A DNA stretch of 24,238 nt from an uncultured Angelakisella sp. (lineage in GTDB: Bacteria; Bacillota; Clostridia; Oscillospirales; Ruminococcaceae): contig CAJUFR010000032.1 of assembly GCA_910585525.1 (NCBI GenBank), positions 1-24,238 on the forward strand, given 5' to 3'. The notes under the pieces were generated by a model. That model made no database searches. It was not told the DNA's origin and saw only the letters and a list, made by a program, of their open reading frames with translations. Of this stretch, positions 10,402-17,738 are shown piece by piece. A program made the translations under genes and the position numbers. Each line of letters opens with the position of its first letter. Position 1 is the first letter of the stretch.

Positions 10402-10430
10402 ATTATAGCAACCGGGACCGCTTTTGTCAA
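10402..10430 (-). promoter_or_regulatory. tRNA-Lys promoter
   Basis: On the minus strand, TTGACA (10425-10430), exactly 17 bases, then TGC-TATAAT (-10 at 10402-10407) match the housekeeping consensus perfectly, including the extended -10. It starts transcription about 30 bases before the tRNA. Confidence 0.92.
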
Positions 10431-10482
10431 CCATTCCCGGCAGATTTTACCTCCCCTCCCCCGGGATATTTCCCCCCGCCCC

Positions 10483-10511
10483 ATGACAACCGGGGCGTTT
10501 TGGTCTATAAT
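10483..10511 (+). promoter_or_regulatory. recG operon promoter
   Basis: ATGACA (10483-10488), a 17-base spacer and a perfect TATAAT (10506-10511) lie about 32 bases before the recG start. Confidence 0.8.
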
Positions 10512-10543
10512 AGGAGAAAACATCGGGGAAAAGGAGGGATACC

Positions 10544-12583
10544 ATGGCGCTGACGCCGGAAAGCGAGATCCGCTTCCTGCGGGGGGTGGGGGAGCAGCGG
10601 ATGAAAAAATATCAGAAGCTGGGGGTCACCACCGTGGAGGACCTTCTCCGCCATGCTCCAAGGAACTACCTGGACCTGCGGCGGCCCGCCGCCATCCGGG
10701 AGGTGCCCCTGGGGGAGCGGGGGGCGGTGGCCGCCGTCCTTACCCAGAAGCAGCCGGAGCGGCTGCTCCGCAAGGGCCTCACCGTCCAGCACCTTACTGC
10801 CACCGACGGCCGGGACACCATTACTTTGACCTTCTTTAACGGAAAATATACGGTGCTCCCCCTCCGGGAGGGGGAGGAATACCTCTTTTACGGCAGGATG
10901 GAAGGATCTTTCACCCGCCGGGAGATGAACAGCCCCGCCATCTTCCCCGGGGAGACCCGGGGACTTTTCCCCATCTACCCCCTGACCGCCGGCCTCACCA
11001 ATAAGGGGGTCGCAAAGGACGTGGCCACCGCCCTGGCCCTCCTGCCCCAGCTGCCGGAGCCGCTGCCGGACTGGGTGCGGCAGGAGCAGCAGCTGGCTAC
11101 CCTGGACTACGCCCTGCGCACCATCCACAGCCCCCCCTCCCCGGAGGAGGCCGCCATAGCCCGGCGGCGGCTGGTGTTCGACGAACTGCTGGCCCTGAGC
11201 ATCAGCTTCGCCCGGATGAAGGCGGGACGCCGGGACCTCCGGGTCCGGCCCATGGAGCCGGTGGACCTGGCTCCCTTCTTCGCCGCCCTCCCCTTCGCCC
11301 TCACCGGGGCGCAGGAGCGGGCCATCCGGGAGGCGGTGGCCGACCTCTGTTCCGGGGTGCCCATGAACCGGCTGGTCCAGGGGGATGTGGGCAGCGGCAA
11401 GACGATGGTGGCCGCCGCCTGCTGCTGGTTCTGCTGGAAAAACGACCGCCAAAGCGCCCTGATGGCCCCCACCGAGATCCTGGCCGAGCAGCACTTCCGG
11501 GGCCTCTCCCCCCTGCTGGAGGGGCTGGGGATGCGGCTGGGCCTCCTCACCGGCTCCTGCACCGCCAAGGAAAAGCGGCTGCGCAAGGCCGCCCTGGAGG
11601 CGGGGGAACTGGACCTGGTCATCGGCACCCACGCCCTCATCACCGGGGACACCCGGTTCGCCGACCTGGGGCTGGTGGTCACCGACGAGCAGCACCGGTT
11701 CGGGGTGGCCCAGCGGATGACCCTGTCCGGCAAGGGGGAGGGCTCCAACGTCCTGGTGATGTCCGCCACCCCCATCCCCCGGACCCTGGCCCTTATCATC
11801 TACGGGGACCTGGAGCTTTCGGTCATCGATGAGCTGCCCCCGGGGCGGCAGAAGATCAGCACCTACTACATCGGCAGCGACAAGCGGCAGCGGGCCTTTG
11901 GCTACATCCGCAAGCACCTGGACCAGGGGTACCAGGGGTACATCGTCTGCCCCCTGGTGGAGGAGGACCCAGAGGGGGAGGACACCGCCCGTCTAAAAGC
12001 CGCCGTCACCTACATGGAGGAATTGGCCCGGGGCCCCTTTGCCGGATACCGCCTGGGGCTGCTCCACGGCAGGATGAAGGGCAAGGAGAAGGATGCCGCC
12101 ATGGCCGCCTTCGCCGCCGGGGAGATACAGCTGCTCATCTCCACCACCGTCATCGAGGTGGGGGTGGACGTCCCCAACGCCGTCATCATGATGGTGGAGA
12201 ACGCCGAGCGGTTCGGCCTCAGCCAGCTGCACCAGCTGCGGGGGCGGGTGGGGCGAGGCAGCGCCAAGTCCTGCTGCATCCTCCTTTCCGACGCCCGGGG
12301 GGACAACGCCCGGGAGCGGCTGCGGCTGATGACCACCACCGGCGACGGCTTCCAGGTGGCGGAATACGACCTGCGCACCCGTGGCCCCGGGGACTTCTTC
12401 GGGATGCGGCAGCACGGCCTGCCACAATTACAGTTCGCCGACCTGGCCACCGACAGCCAGGTCCTCCGCCAGACCCAGCAGACCGCCGCCCGGCTGCTGG
12501 CGGAGGACCCCGCCCTCAGATTCGTGCCGCAGCTGGCCAAAAAGGTGGCCCGGATGACCGAGATGGTGTCGGGGGGGATCTAA
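10544..12583 (+). CDS. recG: ATP-dependent DNA helicase RecG
   Basis: This 679-residue superfamily 2 helicase remodels stalled replication forks and branch-migrates Holliday junctions. The N-terminal wedge/OB domain (about 1-240) opens with a helix-hairpin-helix-like VGEQRMKKYQKLGVTTVEDLL. The motor domains contain Walker A GDVGSGKT (280-287), the DEQH box (381-384), SATPIPRT (408-415) and the QLRGRVGRG motif in the second RecA domain. The C-terminal TRGPGDFFGMRQHG element is RecG-specific. Length is normal. The start has AAAAGGAGG 7 bases upstream. It heads a plus-strand cluster with the hypothetical gene 18 bases downstream. Confidence 0.98.
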   Translation: MALTPESEIRFLRGVGEQRMKKYQKLGVTTVEDLLRHAPRNYLDLRRPAAIREVPLGERGAVAAVLTQKQPERLLRKGLTVQHLTATDGRDTITLTFFNGKYTVLPLREGEEYLFYGRMEGSFTRREMNSPAIFPGETRGLFPIYPLTAGLTNKGVAKDVATALALLPQLPEPLPDWVRQEQQLATLDYALRTIHSPPSPEEAAIARRRLVFDELLALSISFARMKAGRRDLRVRPMEPVDLAPFFAALPFALTGAQERAIREAVADLCSGVPMNRLVQGDVGSGKTMVAAACCWFCWKNDRQSALMAPTEILAEQHFRGLSPLLEGLGMRLGLLTGSCTAKEKRLRKAALEAGELDLVIGTHALITGDTRFADLGLVVTDEQHRFGVAQRMTLSGKGEGSNVLVMSATPIPRTLALIIYGDLELSVIDELPPGRQKISTYYIGSDKRQRAFGYIRKHLDQGYQGYIVCPLVEEDPEGEDTARLKAAVTYMEELARGPFAGYRLGLLHGRMKGKEKDAAMAAFAAGEIQLLISTTVIEVGVDVPNAVIMMVENAERFGLSQLHQLRGRVGRGSAKSCCILLSDARGDNARERLRLMTTTGDGFQVAEYDLRTRGPGDFFGMRQHGLPQLQFADLATDSQVLRQTQQTAARLLAEDPALRFVPQLAKKVARMTEMVSGGI

Positions 12584-12601
12584 AACATGAGGAGCCAAAC
12601 A

Positions 12602-13060
12602 ATGAAAGAACAAAACCGACTGATCTTATGGGGATGGTTCAGCCCGGAGGTAGTGGAGCGCAGGCTGATACCGGATATGGAGAGGAACATCCGGCGGTTT
12701 GGCGTGATGTTCCCTGCCGCCAACGAGGCGTTCCAAAGAAACAAGCACCCGGTCCATGGCTTGTATTTTGCCCATTCTTACGCGGAAAGCGACATCCCCA
12801 TGGGGCAGGAGTACACCCAAATAGCGTTGATGGAAAACGACAAGATCCTGCCGGGCTCGGTCCGGGCCTGCCCCGCCAAGGTGATCTGCTTCTTTACCTG
12901 CAACCCCAAAATGCAGCCCTCCGGGTCTGCGATGCGTGGGCACCACGAGTTTAGCCTGATACAGTTTCCGCAGGGAGTCCCGCAGATGATCTATGACGAA
13001 TTGCAGGAGATAACCGAACTGCCGTTTTCCCCAACGAGTAAGCAGGTCTGCCTTTGTTAG
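12602..13060 (+). CDS. Uncharacterised 152-residue protein
   Basis: I do not recognise this family. The protein appears soluble and cytoplasmic, with no signal peptide or membrane helix. Visible traits are an aromatic N-terminus (LILWGWFSPEV), a VFARSH-like central YFAHSYAESD segment, three cysteines in the middle (RACPAKVICFFTCNP) and two more at the very end (CLC). These cysteines are not in a standard zinc-finger spacing. The ATG at 12602 is chosen because GAGGAG lies 8 bases upstream; an ATG at 12587 in the same frame overlaps that ribosome site. It starts 18 bases after recG and ends 62 bases before the Sir2 gene, so it is probably co-transcribed. Its codons are less GC-biased than its neighbours, hinting at later acquisition. 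It may be unrelated to recG in function. Confidence 0.75.
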   Translation: MKEQNRLILWGWFSPEVVERRLIPDMERNIRRFGVMFPAANEAFQRNKHPVHGLYFAHSYAESDIPMGQEYTQIALMENDKILPGSVRACPAKVICFFTCNPKMQPSGSAMRGHHEFSLIQFPQGVPQMIYDELQEITELPFSPTSKQVCLC

Positions 13061-13122
13061 CGGGAAACGTGAATACAGCCCGTAATTTATCGACAAAATA
13101 TTACAGAAATCAGGTGAGATCG

Positions 13123-13863
13123 ATGGCAGAGGCTCCATTTGCCCCCCAGCTGGAGCGGTTGCAGCAGCTGGTGGACCAAAGCAACCGCATCGTCTTTTTT
13201 GGCGGGGCGGGGGTGTCCACCGAGAGCGGCATCCCCGACTTCCGCAGCCAGGACGGGCTGTACCGCCAGCAGTGGCAGTACCCCCCGGAGGAGATCGTCA
13301 GCCACAGCTTCTTCACCGCCCGGACCGAGGCTTTCTACGACTTCTACCGGGCCAAGATGCTCTGTTTGGAGGCAAAGCCCAACGCCGCCCACCTGGCCCT
13401 GGCCCGGCTGGAGGCGGCGGGGAAGCTGCGCTCGGTGGTGACCCAGAACATCGACGGCCTGCACCAGGCGGCGGGGAGCCGCAGGGTGTGGGAACTCCAC
13501 GGCTCGGTGCTGCGGAATTACTGTATGGATTGTGGCAAGGGATATTCCGCAGAGTATATCAAAGGTTCCCAGGGCGTCCCCCGGTGCGGCTGCGGCGGCA
13601 TCATCAAGCCGGACGTGGTGCTGTACCAGGAGGGGCTGGAGGACCGGGTGATTCGGGGGGCGGTGGAGGACATCGCCGGGGCGGACCTGCTGATCATTGG
13701 GGGCACCAGTCTGGGGGTGTATCCGGCGGCGGGGCTCATCGACTACTACCGGGGGGATGAGTTGGTGCTCATCAACCGCAGCCCCACCCCCCGGGACCGC
13801 CAGGCGACGCTGCTTCTCCCGGCGGCCATCGGGGAGGTTTTAGGGCAGCTAAAAATAAACTAA
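13123..13863 (+). CDS. cobB: Sir2-family NAD-dependent protein deacylase
   Basis: This 246-residue sirtuin removes acyl groups from lysines, consuming NAD+ and forming nicotinamide and O-acyl-ADP-ribose. The Rossmann NAD motifs are complete: GAGVSTESGIPDFRS at about 28-42 and TQNIDGLHQ at 107-115, with the catalytic His126 in ELHGS. A structural zinc site is formed by Cys134, Cys137, Cys155 and Cys157 (CxxC...CxC). The later GTSLGVYPAAG and INRSPTP segments bind ribose. The start at 13123 has a modest AGGTGAG site; an upstream in-frame start lies within the previous gene. It follows the uncharacterised gene after 62 bases and precedes chorismate mutase. Confidence 0.95.
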   Translation: MAEAPFAPQLERLQQLVDQSNRIVFFGGAGVSTESGIPDFRSQDGLYRQQWQYPPEEIVSHSFFTARTEAFYDFYRAKMLCLEAKPNAAHLALARLEAAGKLRSVVTQNIDGLHQAAGSRRVWELHGSVLRNYCMDCGKGYSAEYIKGSQGVPRCGCGGIIKPDVVLYQEGLEDRVIRGAVEDIAGADLLIIGGTSLGVYPAAGLIDYYRGDELVLINRSPTPRDRQATLLLPAAIGEVLGQLKIN

Positions 13864-13917
13864 ATGTATTATTGCGACGAAATATACAAGATTTTGGGAT
13901 AAAGGAGCGATTTTGGG

Positions 13918-14277
13918 ATGAAAGATCTGGCGGAATGCCGGGCAGAGATCGACCGGGTGGACCGGGAGCTGCTGCGGCTGTTTGAGGAACGGATGGAGAT
14001 ATGCCAGGAGGTAGCGCAGTACAAGGCGGCCCACGGGCTGGCCACATACGACCCCGGGCGGGAACAGGCGGTGTTAGACGGCCTGGCGGAGAAAACGACG
14101 CCGGAACTGCTGCCCTACGCCCAAAAGCTGTGGCAGACCCTAATGGACCTCTCAAAGGATTTCCAGCGGCGTGCCGCCGCTGTCGATCCCTGCTCGGCCG
14201 CTTCGCAGCCTGACATGGGTGCGGGGCGATACGTTGTGCCTGGAGACTTGGGCTGTATTGGGGTGGGGTTTGGGTAA
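13918..14277 (+). CDS. aroQ: Chorismate mutase (AroQ class) with extra C-terminal tail
   Basis: This 119-residue protein converts chorismate to prephenate, the branch point to phenylalanine and tyrosine. The helical AroQ core (about 1-86) preserves the E. coli active-site set: Arg8, Arg25, Lys36, Asp45, Arg48, Glu49, Ser79 and Gln83, with matching spacing. After Arg85 there is a tail of about 34 residues rich in Gly, Pro and Val that does not look like the family; monofunctional AroQ enzymes usually end near residue 90. The tail may be a run-on created by loss of the original stop. AAAGGAG lies about 10 bases before the ATG. It is the last gene of the recG-cobB run; no clear terminator follows before the cas3 promoter. 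Confidence 0.92.
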   Translation: MKDLAECRAEIDRVDRELLRLFEERMEICQEVAQYKAAHGLATYDPGREQAVLDGLAEKTTPELLPYAQKLWQTLMDLSKDFQRRAAAVDPCSAASQPDMGAGRYVVPGDLGCIGVGFG

Positions 14278-14302
14278 AATGGGATATAATTTTGTCGTGC
14301 TA

Positions 14303-14331
14303 TTGAATGTTTTGGGTGATTTTGTTATAAT
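14303..14331 (+). promoter_or_regulatory. cas3 promoter
   Basis: TTGAAT (14303-14308), a 17-base spacer and TGT-TATAAT (-10 at 14326-14331) form a strong extended -10 promoter about 48 bases before cas3. A second TATAAT at 14285-14290 is nearby without a good -35. Confidence 0.8.
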
Positions 14332-14378
14332 GGCGGCAGGGGATAACAGAATTTTCCAAAAGTAAAGGAGGGCACGAG

Positions 14379-16520
14379 ATGGCTTCGACGTATCTGGCCC
14401 ACATCGCCGATGATCGGCGGGAACAATCGGTACTGGAGCACCTGGACGGCACCGCAGGGCGCTGCGCCGGTTTTGCCTCCGCCTTTGGCGCCGGGGAGCA
14501 GGGGCGGCTGGCCGGGCTGGCCCACGACATCGGGAAGTATTCCGACGCCTTCCAGCGGCGGCTGAAGGGCGCCGATATCCGGGTGGACCACTCCACTGCC
14601 GGGGCAGCGGAGTGCGCCAAGCGGGGCCAGTTTTTTGCTGCCCTGGCTGTGGCGGGACACCACGGCGGTCTGCCGGATGGCGGCAACAGAACTGACAACA
14701 CCGACCAGGGCACCTATTTTGGCCGGATGAACAAAGCGGCCGCCGGCCGGTTGGAAACCTACGACCGGTGGAAGGAGGAGTTGGACCTCCCCGGCGCCGC
14801 TCTCCCCGCCGGGCTGGACAACAACTCCGAGAGGATGTTTTTCACCCGGATGCTTTACTCCTGCCTGGTGGACGCCGACTTTTTGGACACCGAGGAATTT
14901 ATGGACGGGGGTTCGGTCCGGGGCGGCGGGGACACCATAGAGACCCTGGACCAGCGGCTCCAGGACTACACCGCCGGTTGGTTCCCGCCGAAGAATCCCT
15001 TGAACCGGCAGCGTTGCGCCCTGCTGCGCCGCTGCATGGAGCAGGGGGAGGAACAGTCCCCGGGGCTGTTCACCCTCACCCTCCCCACCGGCAGCGGAAA
15101 GACGGTGTCATCCCTGGCCTTTGCCCTGCGCCACGCCAGGACCCACGGCCTGGAACGGGTGATCTATGTTCTGCCCTATACCTCCATCATCGAACAGAAC
15201 GCCAAGGTCTTTCGAGAGATATTGGGGGAAGAGAACGTGCTGGAGCACCACTCCGGGGTGCTGTACGACCTGGGCGAAAACCCAAGTCCCAAGGAGATCC
15301 GGCTGGCAAAGGCCACCGAAAATTGGGATATGCCGGTGGTGGTCACCACGGCGGTCCAGTTTTTTGAATCGCTGTTTGCCGCCCGCTCCTCCCGCTGCCG
15401 CAAGCTGCACAACCTGGCGGGGAGCGTCATCATCTTTGACGAAGCGCAGATGCTGCCGGTGCCGTGTCTGCGGCCCTGTGTCTTTGCCATCTCCCAGCTG
15501 GTGAAGCACTACCGGGCCAGCGCCGTCCTCTGCACCGCCACCCAGCCCGCCCTGGGGCCGCTGTTCCGGGAGTTTTTGCCGGGGCGGCCGCCGGTGGAGT
15601 TGTGTCCTCCGGGCAGCTACGACCCGGGGATGTTCCGGCGGGTCACCTTCCGCCGGGAGGAAGTCCTGACCGCCCCGGCCCTGGCAGAGCGGCTGGGGGG
15701 CTTGCCCCAGGTCCTTTGCGTGGTGAACCGCCGCAGGACCGCTCAGCAGCTTTACCGCCTGCTGGACGGGGAGGGGGCGTTCCACCTCTCCACTCTCCTT
15801 TGTCCCGCCCACCGGAAGGAGAAATTGGAAGAGATACGCCGGAGGCTGAAAGAGAACCTTCCCTGCCGGGTGGTCTCCACCTCCCTCATCGAGGCGGGGG
15901 TGGATGTTGATTTCCCGGCGGTGTTCCGAGAGGAGGCGGGGCTGGATTCCATCCTCCAGACAGCGGGCCGCTGCAACCGGGAGGGCGGGCGCCCGGCGGA
16001 GGAGAGCATCGTTACCATCTTCCAGGGGGAGGAGAAGCCCCACCAGTTCATCCGGCAGAACGTCGATGCCGGGCGTTACGCCCTGGACCACGCCCAGTGC
16101 CCCGACAGCCCCGAAGCCATCGCCTGCTACTTCCACGAACTGCTGGACCTCAAGGGGCCGGAGGCCCAGGACAAGCATGGCATCCTGCCCCTGATGGAGG
16201 ACACCCGGAACATGCTCCCCTTCCAGGAGGTGGCCCAACGGTTCCAGATGATCCAGCAGGACACCCGCACCGTCTACGTCCCCCGAGGGGAGGGGGCGGA
16301 GCTGCTGGCCCGTCTCTCCGCCGGCGAATGCTCCCGCTCTCTCTTCCGAAAGCTGGGGCAGTACAGCGTCAACGTCTATGCCAGCCACTTCCAGGCCCTG
16401 GACCGTGCTGGGGCCCTGGAACTCTTGGAGGACGGCAGCGGGGTGCTCATAAAGCCGTCGCTGTACGACGAAGATACCGGGCTGTCCATGGACCCCGACA
16501 TGGAGACATTGATGATTTAA
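14379..16520 (+). CDS. cas3: CRISPR-associated helicase/nuclease Cas3 (type I-C, HD domain fused)
   Basis: This 713-residue effector is recruited by Cascade after target binding and then unwinds and shreds the DNA. The N-terminal HD nuclease (about 1-200) has metal-binding His21, His49-Asp50, His71 and His94-His95, with GHHGG. The superfamily 2 helicase follows with Walker A LPTGSGKT (235-242), DEAQ box (354-357), TATQP (386-390) and a second RecA domain with STSLIEAGVDVDFP and QTAGRCNREG. A C-terminal domain ends at about 713. AAAGGAGG precedes the ATG. It has its own promoter and is followed by a terminator-like hairpin, so cas3 may be transcribed apart from the other cas genes. Confidence 0.97.
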   Translation: MASTYLAHIADDRREQSVLEHLDGTAGRCAGFASAFGAGEQGRLAGLAHDIGKYSDAFQRRLKGADIRVDHSTAGAAECAKRGQFFAALAVAGHHGGLPDGGNRTDNTDQGTYFGRMNKAAAGRLETYDRWKEELDLPGAALPAGLDNNSERMFFTRMLYSCLVDADFLDTEEFMDGGSVRGGGDTIETLDQRLQDYTAGWFPPKNPLNRQRCALLRRCMEQGEEQSPGLFTLTLPTGSGKTVSSLAFALRHARTHGLERVIYVLPYTSIIEQNAKVFREILGEENVLEHHSGVLYDLGENPSPKEIRLAKATENWDMPVVVTTAVQFFESLFAARSSRCRKLHNLAGSVIIFDEAQMLPVPCLRPCVFAISQLVKHYRASAVLCTATQPALGPLFREFLPGRPPVELCPPGSYDPGMFRRVTFRREEVLTAPALAERLGGLPQVLCVVNRRRTAQQLYRLLDGEGAFHLSTLLCPAHRKEKLEEIRRRLKENLPCRVVSTSLIEAGVDVDFPAVFREEAGLDSILQTAGRCNREGGRPAEESIVTIFQGEEKPHQFIRQNVDAGRYALDHAQCPDSPEAIACYFHELLDLKGPEAQDKHGILPLMEDTRNMLPFQEVAQRFQMIQQDTRTVYVPRGEGAELLARLSAGECSRSLFRKLGQYSVNVYASHFQALDRAGALELLEDGSGVLIKPSLYDEDTGLSMDPDMETLMI

Positions 16521-16522
16521 AG

Positions 16523-16597
16523 GACACCCCCCAAAGTGCTTGGAAGTTCCATGCGCTTTGGGGGGTGTCGTCCTCTTGCCTTTATCTTTTTTTCTAT
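16523..16597 (+). terminator. Hairpin after cas3, terminator-like
   Basis: GACACCCCCCAAAG (16523-16536) pairs perfectly with CTTTGGGGGGTGTC (16556-16569). A T-rich stretch, TTTATCTTTTTTTC, follows about 10 bases later. The distance weakens the terminator call, but the 14-bp GC-rich stem directly after the cas3 stop is striking. Confidence 0.6.
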
Positions 16598-16701
16598 TTT
16601 TCAACCCACACGTCCCAGGGGGAACGTGACCATTAGAATTGTACCACTTTTTTTGGATTTTGACAACAAGAAAGATATTTTATCTTTTTATCTATAAACC
16701 A

Positions 16702-16730
16702 TTGACAGGGACGGGCAAATGATATAAACT
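16702..16730 (+). promoter_or_regulatory. Promoter of the small peptide gene
   Basis: A perfect TTGACA (16702-16707) is followed by TATAAA (16723-16728, 15-base spacer) or TAAACT (16725-16730, 17-base spacer), about 50 bases before the small ORF. The region is visibly AT-richer than its surroundings. Confidence 0.55.
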
Positions 16731-16777
16731 ATACATGCTGCCCCTATCCAAACTGGCAACAGGGAGGAGGTGGACAT

Positions 16778-16873
16778 GTGGACTTTTTGATGAGCTACTT
16801 AGTGTCGGTCGCAGCGGGTATAGCCAGCCACTATATCTGCAAATGGCTTGACCAACACAGCAAGGGACAGTAA
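16778..16873 (+). CDS. 31-residue single-helix membrane peptide, type I toxin-like
   Basis: This small gene begins at GTG with GGAGGAGG about 8 bases upstream; an in-frame ATG at 16790 lies too far from it. An overlapping ATG at 16776 gives only four codons. The peptide is a hydrophobic helix (about residues 3-24, including SYLVSVAAGIASHYIC), then KWLD and a polar, basic tail ending in Gln. A short membrane helix closed by Trp-Leu-Asp and charged residues is the architecture of Fst/Ldr-type type I toxins. It has its own promoter upstream, a strong hairpin terminator 16 bases downstream and a convergent antisense promoter, all sitting between cas3 and cas5c. No functional assignment is proven; it could also be an unrelated small membrane peptide. 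Confidence 0.6.
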   Translation: MDFLMSYLVSVAAGIASHYICKWLDQHSKGQ

Positions 16874-16874
16874 G

Positions 16875-16963
16875 CATGCCTAAAGCATGACCCCCAGGGA
16901 GCAGCCATCTCCTTGGGGGTCGCCTTTTGGTAGGCATGTGGAATGCTGATGAGCTTCTCAGCT
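16875..16963 (-). ncRNA. Candidate antisense RNA against the small peptide transcript
   Basis: A minus-strand promoter at 16970-16999 would start an RNA near 16963 that runs through the hairpin region and overlaps the 3' end of the peptide mRNA. CATGCCTA (16875-16882) and TAGGCATG (16931-16938) form an outer stem around the inner terminator hairpin. The 3' end is not defined because the minus-strand T-tract is weak. Confidence 0.35.
16889..16928 (+). terminator. Terminator of the small peptide gene
   Basis: GACCCCCA (16889-16896) pairs with TGGGGGTC (16914-16921), extended by GGAG/CTCC inside, and is followed by GCCTTTT. It lies 16 bases past the stop codon. Confidence 0.75.
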
Positions 16964-16969
16964 GTACCC

Positions 16970-16999
16970 ATTATAGCACAGACCCGCTAAGATATGCAA
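16970..16999 (-). promoter_or_regulatory. Convergent promoter facing the small peptide gene
   Basis: On the minus strand, TTGCAT (16994-16999), an 18-base spacer and TGC-TATAAT (-10 at 16970-16975) form an extended -10 promoter. There is no protein gene on this strand downstream of it, so an RNA product is the simplest reading. Confidence 0.55.
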
Positions 17000-17009
17000 G
17001 AGATAATAA

Positions 17010-17038
17010 TTGCTAATTTTGTAGAATTATAATATACT
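17010..17038 (+). promoter_or_regulatory. Second cas promoter, before cas5c
   Basis: TTGCTA (17010-17015), a 17-base spacer and TATACT (17033-17038) lie about 38 bases before cas5c; an overlapping TATAAT is at 17028-17033. It would drive cas5c-cas8c-cas7c-cas4-cas1-cas2. Confidence 0.6.
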
Positions 17039-17075
17039 GATGATACGATTTATGATTTAGAAAGGAGTGAACGCC

Positions 17076-17738
17076 ATGCCGATCTCATTGGAGGTCTGGG
17101 GGGAGTTTGCCTGCTTTTCACGGCCCGAGATGAAGGTGGAGCGGGTAAGCTACGACATGATGACCCCCTCGGCGGCCCGGGGGCTGCTGGAGGCGATCTA
17201 TTGGCATCCGGGCTTGCGGTATGTCATCGACCGCATCCAGGTCTGCGCCCCCATTCGCACCATGAACCTGCGGCGCAACGAGGTGAAGGCCACCATCAGC
17301 GCCCGGGCCGCCCGGACGGTGATGGAACGGGGCCGGGGGGAGCTGTACCTGGCCACCCCGGAGGAGATCCAGCAGCGGGCGGCGCTGCTGCTGCGGGATG
17401 TCCGCTATGTCATCGACGCCCACTTTAACATCACCGACAAGGCCGCCCCGGGGGACAACCCTGGGAAGTTCCAGGATATCCTCAAGCGCCGCATCAGCCG
17501 GGGGCAGTTTTACCACCAGCCCTGCTTCGGCTGCCGGGAGTTCCCCGCCCAGTTCAAACAGTGTACGGAGCGTCCCCCCTGCCCGGAGGAACTGAGGGGG
17601 GAGCGGGATCTGGGGTACATGCTTTGGGATATGGACTATTCCGACCCGGAGAACATCGCCCCGTTGTTTTTCCGGGCCCGGCTGGTGGACGGGGTGCTCA
17701 CCGTCCCCACACGGGACAGCGGGGAGGTGATGGGGTGA
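17076..17738 (+). CDS. cas5c: Cas5c, crRNA-processing endonuclease and Cascade subunit (type I-C)
   Basis: This 220-residue RAMP protein replaces Cas6 in type I-C: it cuts the repeat RNA and stays bound to the 5' handle in Cascade. The start LEVWGEFACFSRPEMKVERVSYDMMTPSAARGLLEAIYWHP is diagnostic for the Cas5c/Cas5d group, with the catalytic-tyrosine region at about Tyr42. The conserved GDNPGKFQDILKRR and GCREFPAQF blocks follow at about 125-160. The ATG at 17076 has AAAGGAG 8 bases upstream; a GTG at 17067 overlaps that site and is rejected. No cas6 is present, in agreement with Cas5c doing the processing. The stop overlaps the GTG start of cas8c. Confidence 0.96.
   Translation: MPISLEVWGEFACFSRPEMKVERVSYDMMTPSAARGLLEAIYWHPGLRYVIDRIQVCAPIRTMNLRRNEVKATISARAARTVMERGRGELYLATPEEIQQRAALLLRDVRYVIDAHFNITDKAAPGDNPGKFQDILKRRISRGQFYHQPCFGCREFPAQFKQCTERPPCPEELRGERDLGYMLWDMDYSDPENIAPLFFRARLVDGVLTVPTRDSGEVMG

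Noticed and set aside
10505..11917. A 470-codon minus-strand frame opposite recG
   Set aside because: The composition is a typical antisense shadow, and recG is certain from its motifs.
16521..17075. A CreTA-like guard using a degenerate CRISPR repeat as antitoxin RNA
   Set aside because: I looked on both strands for a remnant of the TGGGTTGAAAT repeat end with an upstream hairpin and saw none; the C/G-rich hairpins here do not share the repeat's 3' handle. The peptide/antisense reading fits better.
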